A stretch of 64,000 nt of DNA from NCBI GenBank assembly GCA_027924585.1, contig BSBM01000779.1:12303001-12367000 (forward strand), read 5' to 3'. Each line of letters starts with the position of its first letter. Position 1 is the stretch's first letter. The notes below the pieces were generated by a model. The model did no database searches and was not told where the DNA came from. It saw nothing but the letters and a program-made list of their open reading frames with translations. This document shows positions 1-11,267 of the stretch, in pieces. A program made the position numbers and the translations under genes. The stretch comes from Larix kaempferi (Eukaryota; Streptophyta; Pinopsida; Pinales; Pinaceae).

Positions 1-2548
1 TTCGATAGGGGTAAATTTTCATATTCTATCTAGTCAATTTCTCTCTATCTTATGTTCCTTTAGCCTTGAATTCTTGATTAGATTTTAGGAGTATCTCTAT
101 TGAGTGTCCTATTCTTTTCGGGTCAAGTATTTGTTTCCATATTCACAAGGCCTCATAGAATTCCTTCAAGAAGACTTATATTCAAGCTTTGGACTCCCTT
201 AGATATCTCTTTGGTCTTTGAAGAGACTCGGGGACTTGTGTCAACAAGCTATATCCTGTCATGTATATGGTAAATCCGTCTACTTCAAGCTAGTATTGTA
301 GTGAAGGGAATGGAGAGGTTAGAAAGATATTAAGATAGATGATAGGGTAGCTGTAAGGAATGATGCAAGCCATCGAATATCCCAACATTCACATGGAAAA
401 TAAAGAGGCCAAATAAGAGGAATTGGAAGCTAAGATCAAGGAGGCAAGTTAAAATATTATAAGCTAGCAAGTGATTATGGAATGCACTACAATATCATTA
501 TGGGTTTGTTCTCAAATCCCAATCTATGGTTGGGTACCTAAATGTCTCCACTAGTTTAGTGAAGAAAAAGAATGTTGAAGAAAATATCATCAGCATTTTG
601 CTTTAGAATTGTTCTAACAGTACGATGTTCATGGAAACCGAGGCTTTGATCTAGATGATGTGTCTATGGGGAAATCCCATAGTGGGTATAAATTTGGTTT
701 AGATTAAACTAGTTATTTATGTTTTTTAAATGCATTTTATTACTCAAAGAGTATATAAGGAAATCTAGCTATAGGTATAGTAGGGAAGTCTTAGGCTCTA
801 CTTGCATCATATTTCTCCATGAAGAAATTTTTTTTTGGTTTAGCTTGGTAGGTTATTTTTGTTAAGGGTTTTGAACTCTTTGTATCATTTTGGTTATCTA
901 GTCTTCCAATATCCCCTCTTTTAATATAAAAATTTCCCAATTTTTATGGGAAAAGAAAACTACCACTAACAAGTTATTACTAGAAAGACATGCATTTAAA
1001 ATTTCGGAAAGGAGGAGAGCATAATTGACATTGCTATATTTCAAGTCGAATTCTAAGTTAAATTTAATAATTTAAGAAAATACTTACGTGAATCTTGCAT
1101 GATATGCAAGGTTTATGTGTTCCCTAGATTATTTTGATTGATGCCAACATTGCCATAACAAGCTCCATTTTGTAGTTGGTGAACCTCAGTTCTCATATTT
1201 AATTCATTGAAATGTTCAAAGGGAATAACAATGGATTCATCCTAAATTATCCTATACTAGAATAACTCCCATTTTAGGTCAATGGAAACAAATAGGCAAT
1301 TAGAGAATTCACGTGCCGGTATCTATGTGATTGTTTTGGGTACTAGCATGGGTAGTTGTTGCCACATTCTCTTATTTTACACTTAATCAACCTACTTTGT
1401 GTTTTTTTCTATGTGAATATGTCCCTTATCCTCTATCTAATTCACCAAGAATCATGTGCTACATTGGTCAATATTACTGTATTTGGTTCTTGTTCCTCTT
1501 AGATAATTTCAAATGTGATTCCATTCTCTATATGGTCATACACACTGACAACAACCCACTAATGTCTAGTTCATAAACAATGTGTCCTCTCATGTGTTAT
1601 CCCACCCTATCCATTGGATAATTTGGAGAATAAATACAATAACATGGTCAATAATTGGATCCAAATTATATTGACTACTAATGTGCTCTTGTTTCCATCC
1701 CCTCGATAGTTTGATAAAAAAATTAACATCGAGGGGTATTCAAACCAATTCTTCCCTCATAAATTCCATTTCCTGCTCCACATAGATTATAACACATAAT
1801 TTGATATATTGTCATAAAATCCTTCACACATATACATATATAAATGAAGTTCAGGTAAGATAACAAATATATTGAGTTGGGTATCTTTGAATATATTAAA
1901 TATGATATGAATCTTATGGGAGGATATAGTCTAATTTCGGATGTAAAAGTCATAAAGCCATATTTTTATTAAGTGTAAAAGGGAACATGATGGATATGTA
2001 ATTTATGGAGCCAAGGAATCAAAGTTGACATGGTCAACGAGACACTTTAAAAAAAGGTAGTAGGGAGGGAGTTTAGATAGGGAAGAAGAGGTCCCTAAAT
2101 TGGCCTCATTGCATGTAATGGTTCATATGAATAGAATCCTTCTTCTTCGAATCTCTCTTGTATTTTCATGGTGTATTTCATTTTTTTTTCTCAATATTTT
2201 GTCTTTGAATTTCTTGGTAGATTTGCATTTCTCTCAACATTCAAGCCTTCCAAATCGCATCCCTCAATATATGGATCGTGATAGAATCTATCATTTACTC
2301 CTCCTCACTTGGAGTGGCACATAGATAGTAAGCTTGTTTGACATGTATGACCTCTCACTATCACTGTACTCATCAGTGCTTTGATAAAGACCAACTGAAA
2401 CTTAGACAATTTAATCTTTGCAATCCTCTACTATGCTTATAAGAAAATTGGATATAATTGTGTCCAAAACAACACTCATGTCTTGAAAATACAAATGAAT
2501 TGAAGCACGTGTGCATGTACGCACACACAAGCGTGTGTGTGTGTGTGT
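1..2548. other. Intergenic DNA, no gene recognised
   Basis: I see no coding domain, RNA gene or clear repeat here. The open frames are short (under about 80 codons), AT-rich and without recognisable motifs. A short GT run sits at 2533-2548, next to the duplication that follows. Promoter-like AT stretches exist, but none is tied to a gene. Confidence 0.6.
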
Positions 2549-2663
2549 GATACAATCAAGGTTCTCACAAATTTGTTGGAGAAGGAAGAGAAAGCAATAA
2601 GGCAGGGGGATTTATCAAAGCAATAATTGGTTTTTTAAGAAACTGCGCACGCGCGCGCGCGCG

Positions 2664-2713
<50 letters not shown>

Positions 2714-2821
2714 TGTGTGTGTGTGATACAATCAAGGTTCTCACAAATTTGTTGGAGAAGGAAGAGAAAGAAATAAGGAAGGGGGATTTATCAAAGCAAT
2801 AATTGGTTTTTTAAGAAACTG
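2549..2821. repeat. 97-bp direct duplication flanking a microsatellite
   Basis: A 97-bp segment beginning GATACAATCAAGG occurs at 2549-2645 and again at 2725-2821 with about two mismatches. Each copy is preceded by a TG run, so unequal exchange or slippage between TG tracts probably produced the duplication. No gene is involved. Confidence 0.9.
2646..2726. repeat. Compound (CG)n(TG)n microsatellite
   Basis: About 80 bp of almost uninterrupted alternating purine-pyrimidine: roughly nine CG/CA steps followed by about 30 TG steps with one TA interruption. This is the classical composition of sequences that can adopt left-handed Z-DNA under supercoiling. It is hypervariable in length and is seen directly in the sequence. 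Confidence 0.95.
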
Positions 2822-3300
2822 TATATGGAATGGACCCCTAAACAAGGAATGGGTAAATGAAAAACTCGGCAAGAACATGGAGGTTAGGAATTGTGAGTGT
2901 GGGGTGTGGTCATGGAGTGGTTCATTAGTGCATGCCCATCATTGAAATCAAGTTTTGGAAATTCCCTTCCTACTTACAATTCCAAAAATATCAGGTGTTG
3001 TTCATTGTGGGTAGTCAAAATTTAGACTCCATATGGTTCTAGGCACCTTCCCACCTACATTGTTGAAAATTTCTTGGAACTTCTATATTAATTGGGCTTT
3101 GAATCATGCCATAACTCCTTGGGATCTACAATGGTATACCTAGCATGCAATACCTCATACCTATGCCATGAGAGTGGATGATCATCATATAGGTAATGGG
3201 AATTCCTTGAAATTTATACATCACACCCCACATCACATTAACCCCTCCTACCAAACTTCAATGAATTCTCTTGCAAGGCTGCATTGACCATAGGTAATAG

Positions 3301-3570
3301 GCCTAGATGCAAAGATTGCAAAGGTTAAACCAACACATCTATTTACAATGCCAGTAATTTAAAGCCCATGTTACACCAATTCCATGTCGAGAACACTGAT
3401 AACACCAAGGATAGACAATAATTATCATAGGTCAATTGCCTAGATGCAAAGATTGCAAAGGTCAAACCAACACATCTATTTACAATGCTAGTAATTTAAA
3501 TCCCATGTTACACCAATTCCATGTAGAGCTAGAGCACCTTGATAACACCAAGGATAGACAATAATTATCA
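3301..3570. repeat. Tandem duplication, about 137-bp period
   Basis: The segment beginning GCCTAGATGCAAAGATTGC at 3301 is repeated from 3438. Both copies run through to the phrase GATAGACAATAATTATCAT. The second copy has a few substitutions and a small insertion near its end. It is non-coding, and no target-site duplication or element ends are visible, so it is a simple tandem duplication. Confidence 0.88.
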
Positions 3571-4844
3571 TTGATGTAAAGAAACCATTTAATTCCTACA
3601 TTATGGTTTCCTAGATGCCAAAATAAATAATAAAATTGTTACAGTGTGTTTTCCTACAATAAGAATAGAATTACATGTCATAAGGAACGATCACCATTGT
3701 TTGTCATATTTTCGTAATGGCGTTCACATAGATTTGTCACAAAGGCATGGCGCCTTGTGAAGGACCACCATGTCATTTCTTTTGTCATTTTCCATTTATA
3801 GCCATCATACTATTATCCATCACATTTTCTTTTCCAATGGCCGTTCTTATAGTTATTAGCATGATAACATACGTTATTATTTGTATAAGCATAATATATG
3901 TGGTTGATTAGCTTTGGTTTGGTTAGATGATAAAGTGGCGTGTGTTCATATTTTTATGGATATTTAAGAAATATGTTTCACCTTGAGTTTTTTAAATATT
4001 ATTTTAAATAGTTAAAATCGAATATAAATTTTTGAATAATTTTCTTAAGATACTAAATTATCTTGATATGAAGCTTATTGTGTGAGTTGATTTTATGAAT
4101 GTTGATAGTTTATATTTTTTCATATGAAGACGACTATTACTATTTGACTCTTAAATGAAACTTACACTCAACACCATATACACAACCTCTCACCAATTAA
4201 ATAATTTAATTTGAAATCTATAGTAAAAAAATCTGAAATATAATCTAAACAACTCTATTCTAGTTACTAAAACACTATATCAAAGAGTGGTCTACATAGC
4301 ACTATTACAAAACAATTAATAAACTAAAAACTAAATAATGTGAGCTATGTGTAAAACTAATAACATAACAAATAGATCATAATGATATCAAAATATTAAA
4401 ATAACCTACCACATATATAAATTGCAATAGCATGACACAATCAAAGACCAATAACAACATACCAATATGCCTAACTTAAAGTTTATATCACATCATATCT
4501 TTTAATGAAATAAATTAATAGATAATAATTATTATAAAAAAATATGACTTTAATTAATTAATTAATTCCTTAAGTGCACTTAAGTATAAGGAAAATGGTT
4601 GAATATTATATTGATGTGAACTATTAATCGATGGATGAGATAAAGGATGGGACTGATGCGAAGAAGGATAGGGTTTGAGCGAGGAAGCTTGTAGTAAATT
4701 GGTTGTCGTTTTGGTAGGATCTGGGAAGACCATAGGCTTCTGAACATGAGTTCATCATGATGGAAGTGTAGGGGGATCGGCCCCTTCCCCAATGAGCATA
4801 CGAGGGAAGGACAGAAGGGCCCGAGGGCAGAAGGCGACGTAGGA
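3571..4844. other. AT-rich intergenic DNA, no gene recognised
   Basis: This stretch is strongly AT-rich, especially 3960-4570. It holds no recognisable coding domain, RNA gene or repeat family shared with the rest of the window. A minus-strand open frame at 4580-5062 overlaps the LINE ORF1 relic antisense and is not supported. Confidence 0.55.
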
Positions 4845-5936
4845 ATGGGAGGAGAGGGTTTCAAAAAGGAGAGAATGAGACAGGTGATGGGAGGTTTTGG
4901 ACAAAATTGTAGAGAATTCCTCCCTGGGTTAACCCAAATTCCTTCGCTCCAGGCCATATTTGAGAAGCTACGTGAGAGGATCGAGTATATGAAAGAAAAC
5001 GCCTTGATCGGTAAGTTTGTGTGGATCTGGCCCAAAGAGAGAGATGTGGTTTGGTGGATCAAGGTGACATGGAAGCCAAAAGGACATTATGACCTGCAAT
5101 TAGGATCTATTTTTTTTTTACCATTATTTTCATCAACTAGGAAGATCGGGATCATATATTTGATGGGGGGCCATATTTATTCTATTATGTTGGATTATTC
5201 CTTCATCTGTGGAAATAAAGGTTTAACCCAAATAAAGAGAACCTGTGGATTGCTCCAGTTTGGATCAGGATGTATTCCCTACTTGGGAAGTATTGGGAAC
5301 CACAGATCTTGAGAGATATAGGGATTTCGTTGGGTGACTTTGTGAAGATCTCAAAACAAACCAAAATGGAAAGATATACTTGGTATGCCTAAATCTGTGT
5401 GTATATGGACATCTCGAAGGAACTGTCAGAAGCAATCAACCTAACATGGGAAGATGAATACTGGATGCAAACTATGGATTATGAACATATCTCTTTTCGG
5501 TGCAAGAGATGCCACAAATATGATCATATGTTCAGGGATTTCCCCTAAATGTACCTCTCCTTAGCAAAAAAACAATTTGAAAAGGATGAAGGGTTTACCC
5601 AAGTGAACAATTGTCGAAGGAAAGGGCATCAATAGATGAGCCGGGAAGCAACTAAAAATCCCCAATCATCAAACATATTTGAAGCTCTGAATTCCATTGA
5701 CAATAATGAAACATATCCAATGGTTGTGGAGCGATCAAGGGAGATGGGCGGAGGAGCTAGACCAAAAGGAAAATCAAATCCAGGAGGAAGAATAGAGAGA
5801 TTTGGGAAGGCAGATTGAAGAAAATGTGCATATGACAGAAGAGGAAGGAGAGGATATGGATCTCGGAGAATTGCATTTGGAAGGGATCGAAAAATATTGG
5901 AATGATAAAGGGAAGGGGTATGTTCCCTTTTGATAG
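4845..5936 (+). pseudogene. LINE ORF1 relic (DUF4283 plus zinc knuckle)
   Basis: This is a decayed ORF1 (gag-like RNA-binding protein) of a plant LINE. Frame +3 reads a helical N-terminus and then the DUF4283-type core (VWIWPKERDVVWWIKVTWKP, 'KGHYDLQLGS'). After a frameshift near 5250 it continues PVWIRMYSLLGKYW, ILRDIGISLGDFVKI, and ICVYMDISKELSEAINLTW. A single zinc knuckle follows near 5500: CKRCHKYDHMFRDF, in which the last Cys of CX2CX4HX4C has become Phe. A basic, low-complexity tail (SSNIFEALNSID) ends near 5936. In-frame stops and at least one frameshift show that it is dead. The downstream ORF2 (endonuclease/RT) is absent because copia element Cop1 starts eight bases later. It is unrelated in position and strand to the LINE at 21032-62740. 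Confidence 0.8.
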
Positions 5937-5943
5937 GTGGAAC

Positions 5944-6532
5944 TGTTGATGTATTTGTAACTTCGGAAGATATTCACTTGTATATTGTATGTATTACATT
6001 TTATTGTATGCCCGACAGAGATGTCTTATTCCTCCAATCGGAAGTGTCGTCATTTCTATTTGCAAGTGTCGCAAGTTTTATTGTAAGTGTCGTAAATTAC
6101 ATTTGATGGGTTATTAGACCACCTTAGAGGGGTCGGCCCAGTATGAGTTAAGTGTAAGGGTTATTAGACTCCCCTAAGGGGTCGGCCCAATTAGGGAAAA
6201 AGGCAGGTCAAGTTAAAGTATAAACAGAGTGGTTGCACCACTCTATTGGCTCAGTCACTCACTCATCCAACATGCATAGTTGAGAGAGAGGAGTGCACAC
6301 AAGTGGAGGAGCAGTAGCTGCTGGAGACATCTATCTTTTGGGGTTTTATCTTTGTGATCTTTGTATTGGTGCTTATTCTTTCTCTGAGGAAGTTGCGGGG
6401 TTTTTCACCTTTGTGGTTTTCCCCGGTGAAATGCTTTGTGTCTCTTGTCTCTTGTGTTTGATATGCTATTCATGTTGTTCTCTTAGTTAAGATCCTAGAT
6501 AATATTTCAATTAAATTATCAAAATTCTAACA
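5944..6532 (+). repeat. Cop1 5' LTR (589 bp)
   Basis: It starts TGTTGATGTATT and ends ATTCTAACA, directly before the primer site. It shares blocks with the element C LTRs in reverse orientation, including TTATTAGACCACC, GGGGTCGGCCCAGT and repeated 'TCCTCC' phrases. A TATA-like TATAAACAG at 6219-6227 is a plausible promoter for the element transcript. Confidence 0.88.
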
Positions 6533-6544
6533 TGGTATCAGAGC
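6533..6544 (+). promoter_or_regulatory. Cop1 primer binding site, tRNA-iMet type
   Basis: TGGTATCAGAGC lies immediately after the LTR-terminal CA. This is the standard plant copia site, complementary to the 3' end of initiator methionine tRNA that primes minus-strand DNA synthesis. It fixes the LTR boundary and the plus orientation of the element. Confidence 0.95.
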
Positions 6545-7625
6545 TATCCTGAAGGAAGGCATTGTATGGCATTTACGACACTTGTTGCACTTGCGACAAA
6601 TTGGAAGCTAGGGTTTGGTATAGTAAAAACTAGTCATCATGGCACTATCACTATAAACCTGTTTTGGAGAAGGTTTAGGATCTGAATTTTTTGCAGGCCG
6701 AATATCAGACACGGATGTACCCTGTGTAAAAATTTCAGCCTCAGCTTCATTGTACTTTGTGAGATATGATCCATACAAGTCAGGGTTTCGGCCTCTTCCA
6801 GAACGCAGTCCTAAACAGGTGACCTAGGCACAAAGGTCATATCTCAGGATAGGAAGCTCCAAATTTAATTTCGTAGAATGTGACAGTTAGGAAACGGATT
6901 GTAGTTTCACAGGTCCGAGTTTCAGAGGCCGAAGTTGAAACAGTGACACGTGACACTCCATACAAGTTCGCTATGCTATTTCATCCCATAAACAGGTCAT
7001 GTTGTGACACTTAGCATATCTCTCTCATGGAAAATCCATTGAATACCAGATCTATGAGGTTGGAAAGATGACAGGTCAGTACACCACAAGACTAAGGTTC
7101 AAACCTTGAGGATCCTAAATTTCATAGATGCACTAGAAACAATATAGCATATCTTTCTGTTAAAACAGAATTGAATTCTGAGCATTTTCATTTTTGGCTT
7201 GTCACTGCTGCGGGAAATTAGGGTTTTTGACAGAAGTGGAATTTTGGAGTGCTCTTAGCATAGGATTGTTCTCCTCATCAAAATTGATATTTAGAGACCA
7301 AGATCGAATTTTTTTGTTCGGTGAATCTTCGGGAAAGTCAAACCCTAATTTGACTTTTGGACCAGAAAACCAGATTTTGACAGAAGTTGTAGATCCGAAA
7401 TTCGTAGGTCATTTTTGGAGGGTCAATTTTTGGAGTTTTCAAAATCTGAGCACACTAGCTTGCTCGCCTCAGTCAATTGCATCTGCCTATCTAGACAGAA
7501 GTTTGAAATTCCAAGTTTGGATTTTTAGGGTTTCTCTGTCAAAACCTAGCTAGCTCCAAATCCAGTTTCAACAAATCAAGTGGTAAGACCTAAATCTTTC
7601 ATTTCCATTTGAGTTTCTCATTAAG
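6545..7625 (+). other. Cop1 untranslated leader
   Basis: About 1.1 kb between primer site and gag. It matches the leader of element C (40876 down to about 39541), for example GGCATTTACGACACTTG and 'CTAGGGTTT'. A 119-codon open frame at 7194-7553 has no recognisable domain and is not conserved as coding in C, so I treat it as leader. Confidence 0.7.
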
Positions 7626-8540
7626 GTGTCTCACCACACCAAGCTTGAGGATAAGATTGAAGGGGTTGATAACTTCCGAGCATGGAAGTATAGGATTGGG
7701 TTAATCCTAGAAGAGAATGAATTGGACACCTACATAAGTGAAGAAGTTCAAGTTCCAGAGGGAGATGAGGCCAATGCCTTACATAAGAAGAACTTGGTCA
7801 AGGCCAAGAGGATCATTGCAGATTCTATCAAAGAAAATCTCATACCACATGTGTCTTCTCTAAAGACACCCAAGGAGATGTTTGATTCCTTGACCAAGTT
7901 GTTTGAAGGAAATAACATAAATCAGAAGATGACTTTGAGGAATAAATTGAAGAATGTCAAGATACAAAATGCAGAGACCATGCAGTCCTACTTTACAAGG
8001 ATCTCTCAGATAAAAGAACAACTTGAAGCTATGCGAGAAGATATAGAGAATGGTGAAATTGTGATGACCACCTTGAATGGTCTTCCTAAGTGATGGGATT
8101 CCTTCATTCAACGAATTTTTGCTAGGAAGAAGCTTATCACATTCAGTAGGCTGTGGGAGGAATGCTCACAGGAAGAAGCTCGAATTGTAGCTCGAGAAGA
8201 AAAGATGGATAATGAAGACCAGGCTCTCACAACACACACCAGGAGGAATAAACATAAGAGGGAGAATCTTCATCACAAGAAGGGTAAACACCACCACCAT
8301 AATTAGAGGGAGAACTTTGGAGAATCCATGAGAGATCTTTCTCACATTCGATGTTATACTTGTGATGAGAAGGGACACTATTACAGAGATTGTCCCAGGA
8401 AAAAAACCAGCTCCCACAAGAAGAAGAAGAAGAACAAGAGAAGAAATCATGCTCACACTGCAGAGGATGATGAACCTCCAAGGAAGAGAACCAGGGAAGA
8501 CATTGAAGATTCATCAAGTGATGAAGAATATGTATTGTAA
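7626..8540 (+). pseudogene. Cop1 gag (copia capsid-nucleocapsid), two in-frame stops
   Basis: The structural protein of Cop1. The frame starts at 7626 with GTG, in the position where an ATG would be expected before Ser-His-His, so the initiator is probably mutated. The N-terminal capsid part has the copia (DUF4219/UBN2-like) pattern 'GVDNFRAWKYRIGLIL ... LIPHVSSLKTPKEMFDSL' and 'LRNKLKNVKI ... MQSYFTRISQIKEQL'. The nucleocapsid zinc knuckle CYTCDEKGHYYRDC (8352-8393) keeps all four CX2CX4HX4C ligands and is followed by a Lys-rich tail. Stops TGA (8091-8093) and TAG (8305-8307) break the frame, and a TAA at 8538 ends it at Tyr-Val-Leu, where relatives run on into protease. Total about 305 codons including the stops. 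The polyprotein would form the virus-like particle. Confidence 0.85.
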
Positions 8541-8724
8541 TGAAGTTTTACATGAAAGGAGTAGAAGAAGCTACTGCAGAGTTGGACTCCGGAAAACAAA
8601 TAATCTATGGAAGAACCTCTCATCCATTTTCAGCATTAGTTAAGGTGCACACTATCAGAGACTCCAGTAGCTCCTGCAAGGAAGCAAAGATTGAGAGGGA
8701 GTCCACCCAACAACCAAACAAAAA

Positions 8725-9144
8725 TAAGTATTTGAATTGTAATTTATTGTATATATGATTACTTAAATGATGTTGTTCGGTCATGTACATACTTATGTTC
8801 CTAGATTTAGGATGAATATTACGCATTTTAGAAAATTTGCATTAATGAACAAGATACTACTAATATGCAAGTAATGGGTAAGTGACCTGTGGTATTGTAC
8901 AACATCCCATTGCTACCTATCTAGAATGAAACCTCTTTGCTGACATGTTGGGAGTAGTGCACACTCTTAACAATGTTCTGGTAGATATGGAAGGCATCTA
9001 GAAAGTTACAGGATATGGATAAATGTTGTATTGAAGCATTGGCTAAGATAATTGCATGAATGTATGACATATGTCCTTATGTGTAATATTTTGTTTTGAA
9101 AACTATGAGAAAGTCCTAATCATGCAATTGAATTTGACTTGTAG
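8725..9144 (+). other. Intron-like spacer between gag and RT, shared with element C
   Basis: About 420 bp of AT-rich, non-coding sequence sits where protease and integrase should be. It begins near ATAAGTATTTGAATTG and ends TTTGACTTGTAG before GAAAGATC. The same sequence, reverse-oriented and equally placed, is in element C (about 39115 down to 38736). The right end looks like a splice acceptor (T-rich then TGTAG). The left end has AT rather than GT. Function unknown. Confidence 0.6.
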
Positions 9145-11267
9145 GAAAGATCGTGTACAATCACCTACAAAAACAACGACATTTGTTCCAGCGACGAAGT
9201 TTAAGAAAACTACCTATTGAAGATATTGAAGAATCTAAAGTTCCCAGGATCAGGGATGCAGTAATGGAAGGATGCCATGGTCGAGGAGTACCAGTCAATC
9301 ATGAAGAATGATGTCTGGGATGTGGTCCCGAGACAAGAAGAGAAGTATTTTGTGACTTCCAAGTGGATCTACAAGATCAAGCATGCTACAGATGGTAGCA
9401 TAGAGAAATACAAGGAAAGATTTGTGGCTTGTGGCTTCTCCCAGAAAGAAGGGATAGATTATGAAGAAAAATTTGCACCTGTAGCCAGATACACTTCCAT
9501 CAGAACAATACTTGCTCTGGCTGCAGTGACGAAGTGGAAGATACACCAGATGGATGTCAAGAAAACTTTCTTGAATGGTGTAGTCGAAGAGGAAGTCTAT
9601 GTGGAGCAACCAATCGGATTTGAGACACATGACAGGGAGTCAATGTGTGCAAATTGAAGAAAGCCTTGTACGGTTTGAAAATCACCTAGAACATGGTACG
9701 ATAGGATTGACAGCTTCCTGACTAGTTTGGGCTTTACCAAGAGTAAAGTGGATTCCACGGGGGATTCACTAAAAGGAAATATAATATCATGTTCATTCAT
9801 ATTGGGGTATTAAATAATCATGAAAACCTAAAAATTATATTACTTATATATTAAGGGAAAAAGGGTTTTTTATTTAATGTAATAATACAAAAATACTTTG
9901 GGGTATTTTTTATATGGGCGGACTGACAAATATCCACCAAATGGAGATGGAGGGATCATGGCCGAGTGAGAAATCAGGCTGAGGCAAGGCTCGCACTTTC
10001 CAGTACACACGAAAATCGCATCTTGAGGCATGCTTGAGGCTAGGGGTTTCGTGGTTAAGAGGGTTTCCAAATGATCATAGTCGAGAGACAGTGGTCATTG
10101 ACAGCCAGTTGTTACCAATAGCAGTCAGCCAATTGTTACCAATAGCCTTGGGAGGCTCTAAGCCTCCAAGGCCTATTATAGGCCCTTGATAGGCCTTAGG
10201 GGCTTGAATACCCAACCACTCATGCCTATTACAGGCCTTGGGACATTTAGTCAGCATCCTAGAGCTTGTTACGGGCCTTGGGTGCTTGGATACCTAGCCC
10301 ACAACATGCTTAGTCAGCGATTGGGGAACTACAACATGTAATCTAAATGTTGTACTATGTGCATTGGCTCTAGTGACATACAAGAAGTGTTCTCCTATCT
10401 CTTCATCAGACCATTAGATGTTGCAAATCATAATGATATGTGGTTGAGTAATTGTATTGTGGGTGAAGTAATGTGCATCCACAATATACATCAAAAGAAG
10501 CAAGGTGCATTGTAGAATGCATGTGGGGTCATAAGAGGGGTATCATATCAATATTCTAGGTAGAAATATAAAGGGGTATAAAAAATGTCAATGAAAAAAT
10601 TGATACATACAATATCTAGTGAAAATAGGGGTTTTTTAAAATTGGGAAGGCATATTGGGAGGGGGTAAAAAAAATGATTTTGGAAGGTATTTTCCAATAT
10701 TTAGTGAAATTAGGGGTATTGTTTCATATGCCACGAATGAACGTGCTATGATAGTGGTTTATTGAGTGAAGCCTCCATGGAGGATTCCATCCTGTACTAC
10801 AAGGTTGAGGAAGGAAATCCAGTGATACTCCTACTGTTTGTAGATGACCTGTTTGTGACAGGTGAGAACGGGTTGATTGTTGATACGAAGAGGAAGCTTG
10901 TTGTCGAGTTCGAGATGAAGGACTTGGGTATGATGCATTACTTTCTAGGGATGGAGGTGTGGCAGAGTGCAGATGGAATCTTCCTTGGACAAGGGAAGTA
11001 TGCATTAGAGATCCTGAAGCAGTTTGGGATGATGGACTGCAAGGTCATGGCCACACCTATGGCATCGAACCTAAATCTATTGAGTGATGCTTCATCAGAT
11101 TCGGTTGATGCCACAATGTATCGTCAGATGATTGGGTCCTTGATGTACCTGACGAACACTAGACCAGATATTTGCTTTGCTGTGAACACATTGAGCTAGT
11201 TCCTGATAGATCCTAGACATGTTCACTTGATTGCTACAAAGCATATTCTGAGGTACCTAAAGGGTAC
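9145..11267 (+). pseudogene. Cop1 reverse transcriptase and start of RNase H, split and truncated
   Basis: Copia RT (RVT_2 type) that would copy element RNA into DNA. The N-terminal part, best read at 9277-9657, includes WDVVPRQEEKYFVTSKWIYK, 'FAPVARYTSIRTILALAA' and the first catalytic aspartate in MDVKKTFLNGVVEEEVYVEQ. A frameshift follows at about 9655. The gene is then interrupted by a 1,024-bp insertion (9758-10781). It resumes at 10782 with the active-site motif LLFVDDLFVTGE (FVDD intact), then MKDLGMMHYFLGMEVW and 'MYRQMIGSLMYLTNTRPDICFAVNTLS'-like sequence. A stop lies at 11197-11199, and the beginning of RNase H ('HLIATKHILRYLKGT') is cut by element T at 11267. Removing the insertion and one target copy would restore the local reading, so the insertion came after a working or recently working RT. 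Confidence 0.87.
9758..10781. mobile_element. Probable non-autonomous DNA transposon (hAT-like) in Cop1 RT
   Basis: A 1,024-bp non-coding insertion in the RT gene. It is bracketed by the 8-bp direct repeat GGATTCCA (9750-9757 and 10782-10789). Its ends are imperfect inverted repeats: the left end reads CCACGGGGGATTCACT and the right end, reverse-complemented, reads CCATGGAGGCTTCACT, with about 13 of 16 positions matching. The inverted repeats overlap the direct repeat by a few bases, so the exact ends are uncertain. An 8-bp duplication with short inverted repeats fits the hAT superfamily, but no transposase is present. Internally there are GC-rich phrases repeating AGGCCTTGGG/'AGGCCTTAGG' (10140-10290) and AT-rich flanks. 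Small open frames inside look fortuitous. Confidence 0.65.

Larger units (their letters stand above)
5944..11267 (+). mobile_element. Cop1: 5'-end of a Ty1/copia retrotransposon
   Basis: A copia element in plus orientation with a 5' LTR, tRNA-Met primer site, long leader, gag, a spacer in place of protease/integrase, then RT and the start of RNase H. Element T truncates it at 11267, after the RNase H phrase equivalent to 'RYLKGT', and no downstream half or 3' LTR is found in the window. Its LTR, leader and spacer match element C (27472-41492), so the two belong to one family. The lack of protease and integrase in both suggests a deletion derivative that needed enzymes supplied in trans. Its left flank GGAAC (5939-5943) is the expected target duplication, but the partner is missing. 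Confidence 0.85.

Noticed and set aside
1331-2555. Several 60-80 codon open frames near the left end
   Set aside because: AT-rich, hydrophobic, low-information translations without motifs; consistent with chance in non-coding DNA.
4580-5062. 160-codon minus-strand open frame
   Set aside because: It is antisense to the LINE ORF1 relic, which has clear family motifs, and shows no domain of its own.
7194-7553. 119-codon open frame upstream of Cop1 gag
   Set aside because: It lies in the untranslated leader, has no recognisable domain, and the matching region of element C is not conserved as a frame.
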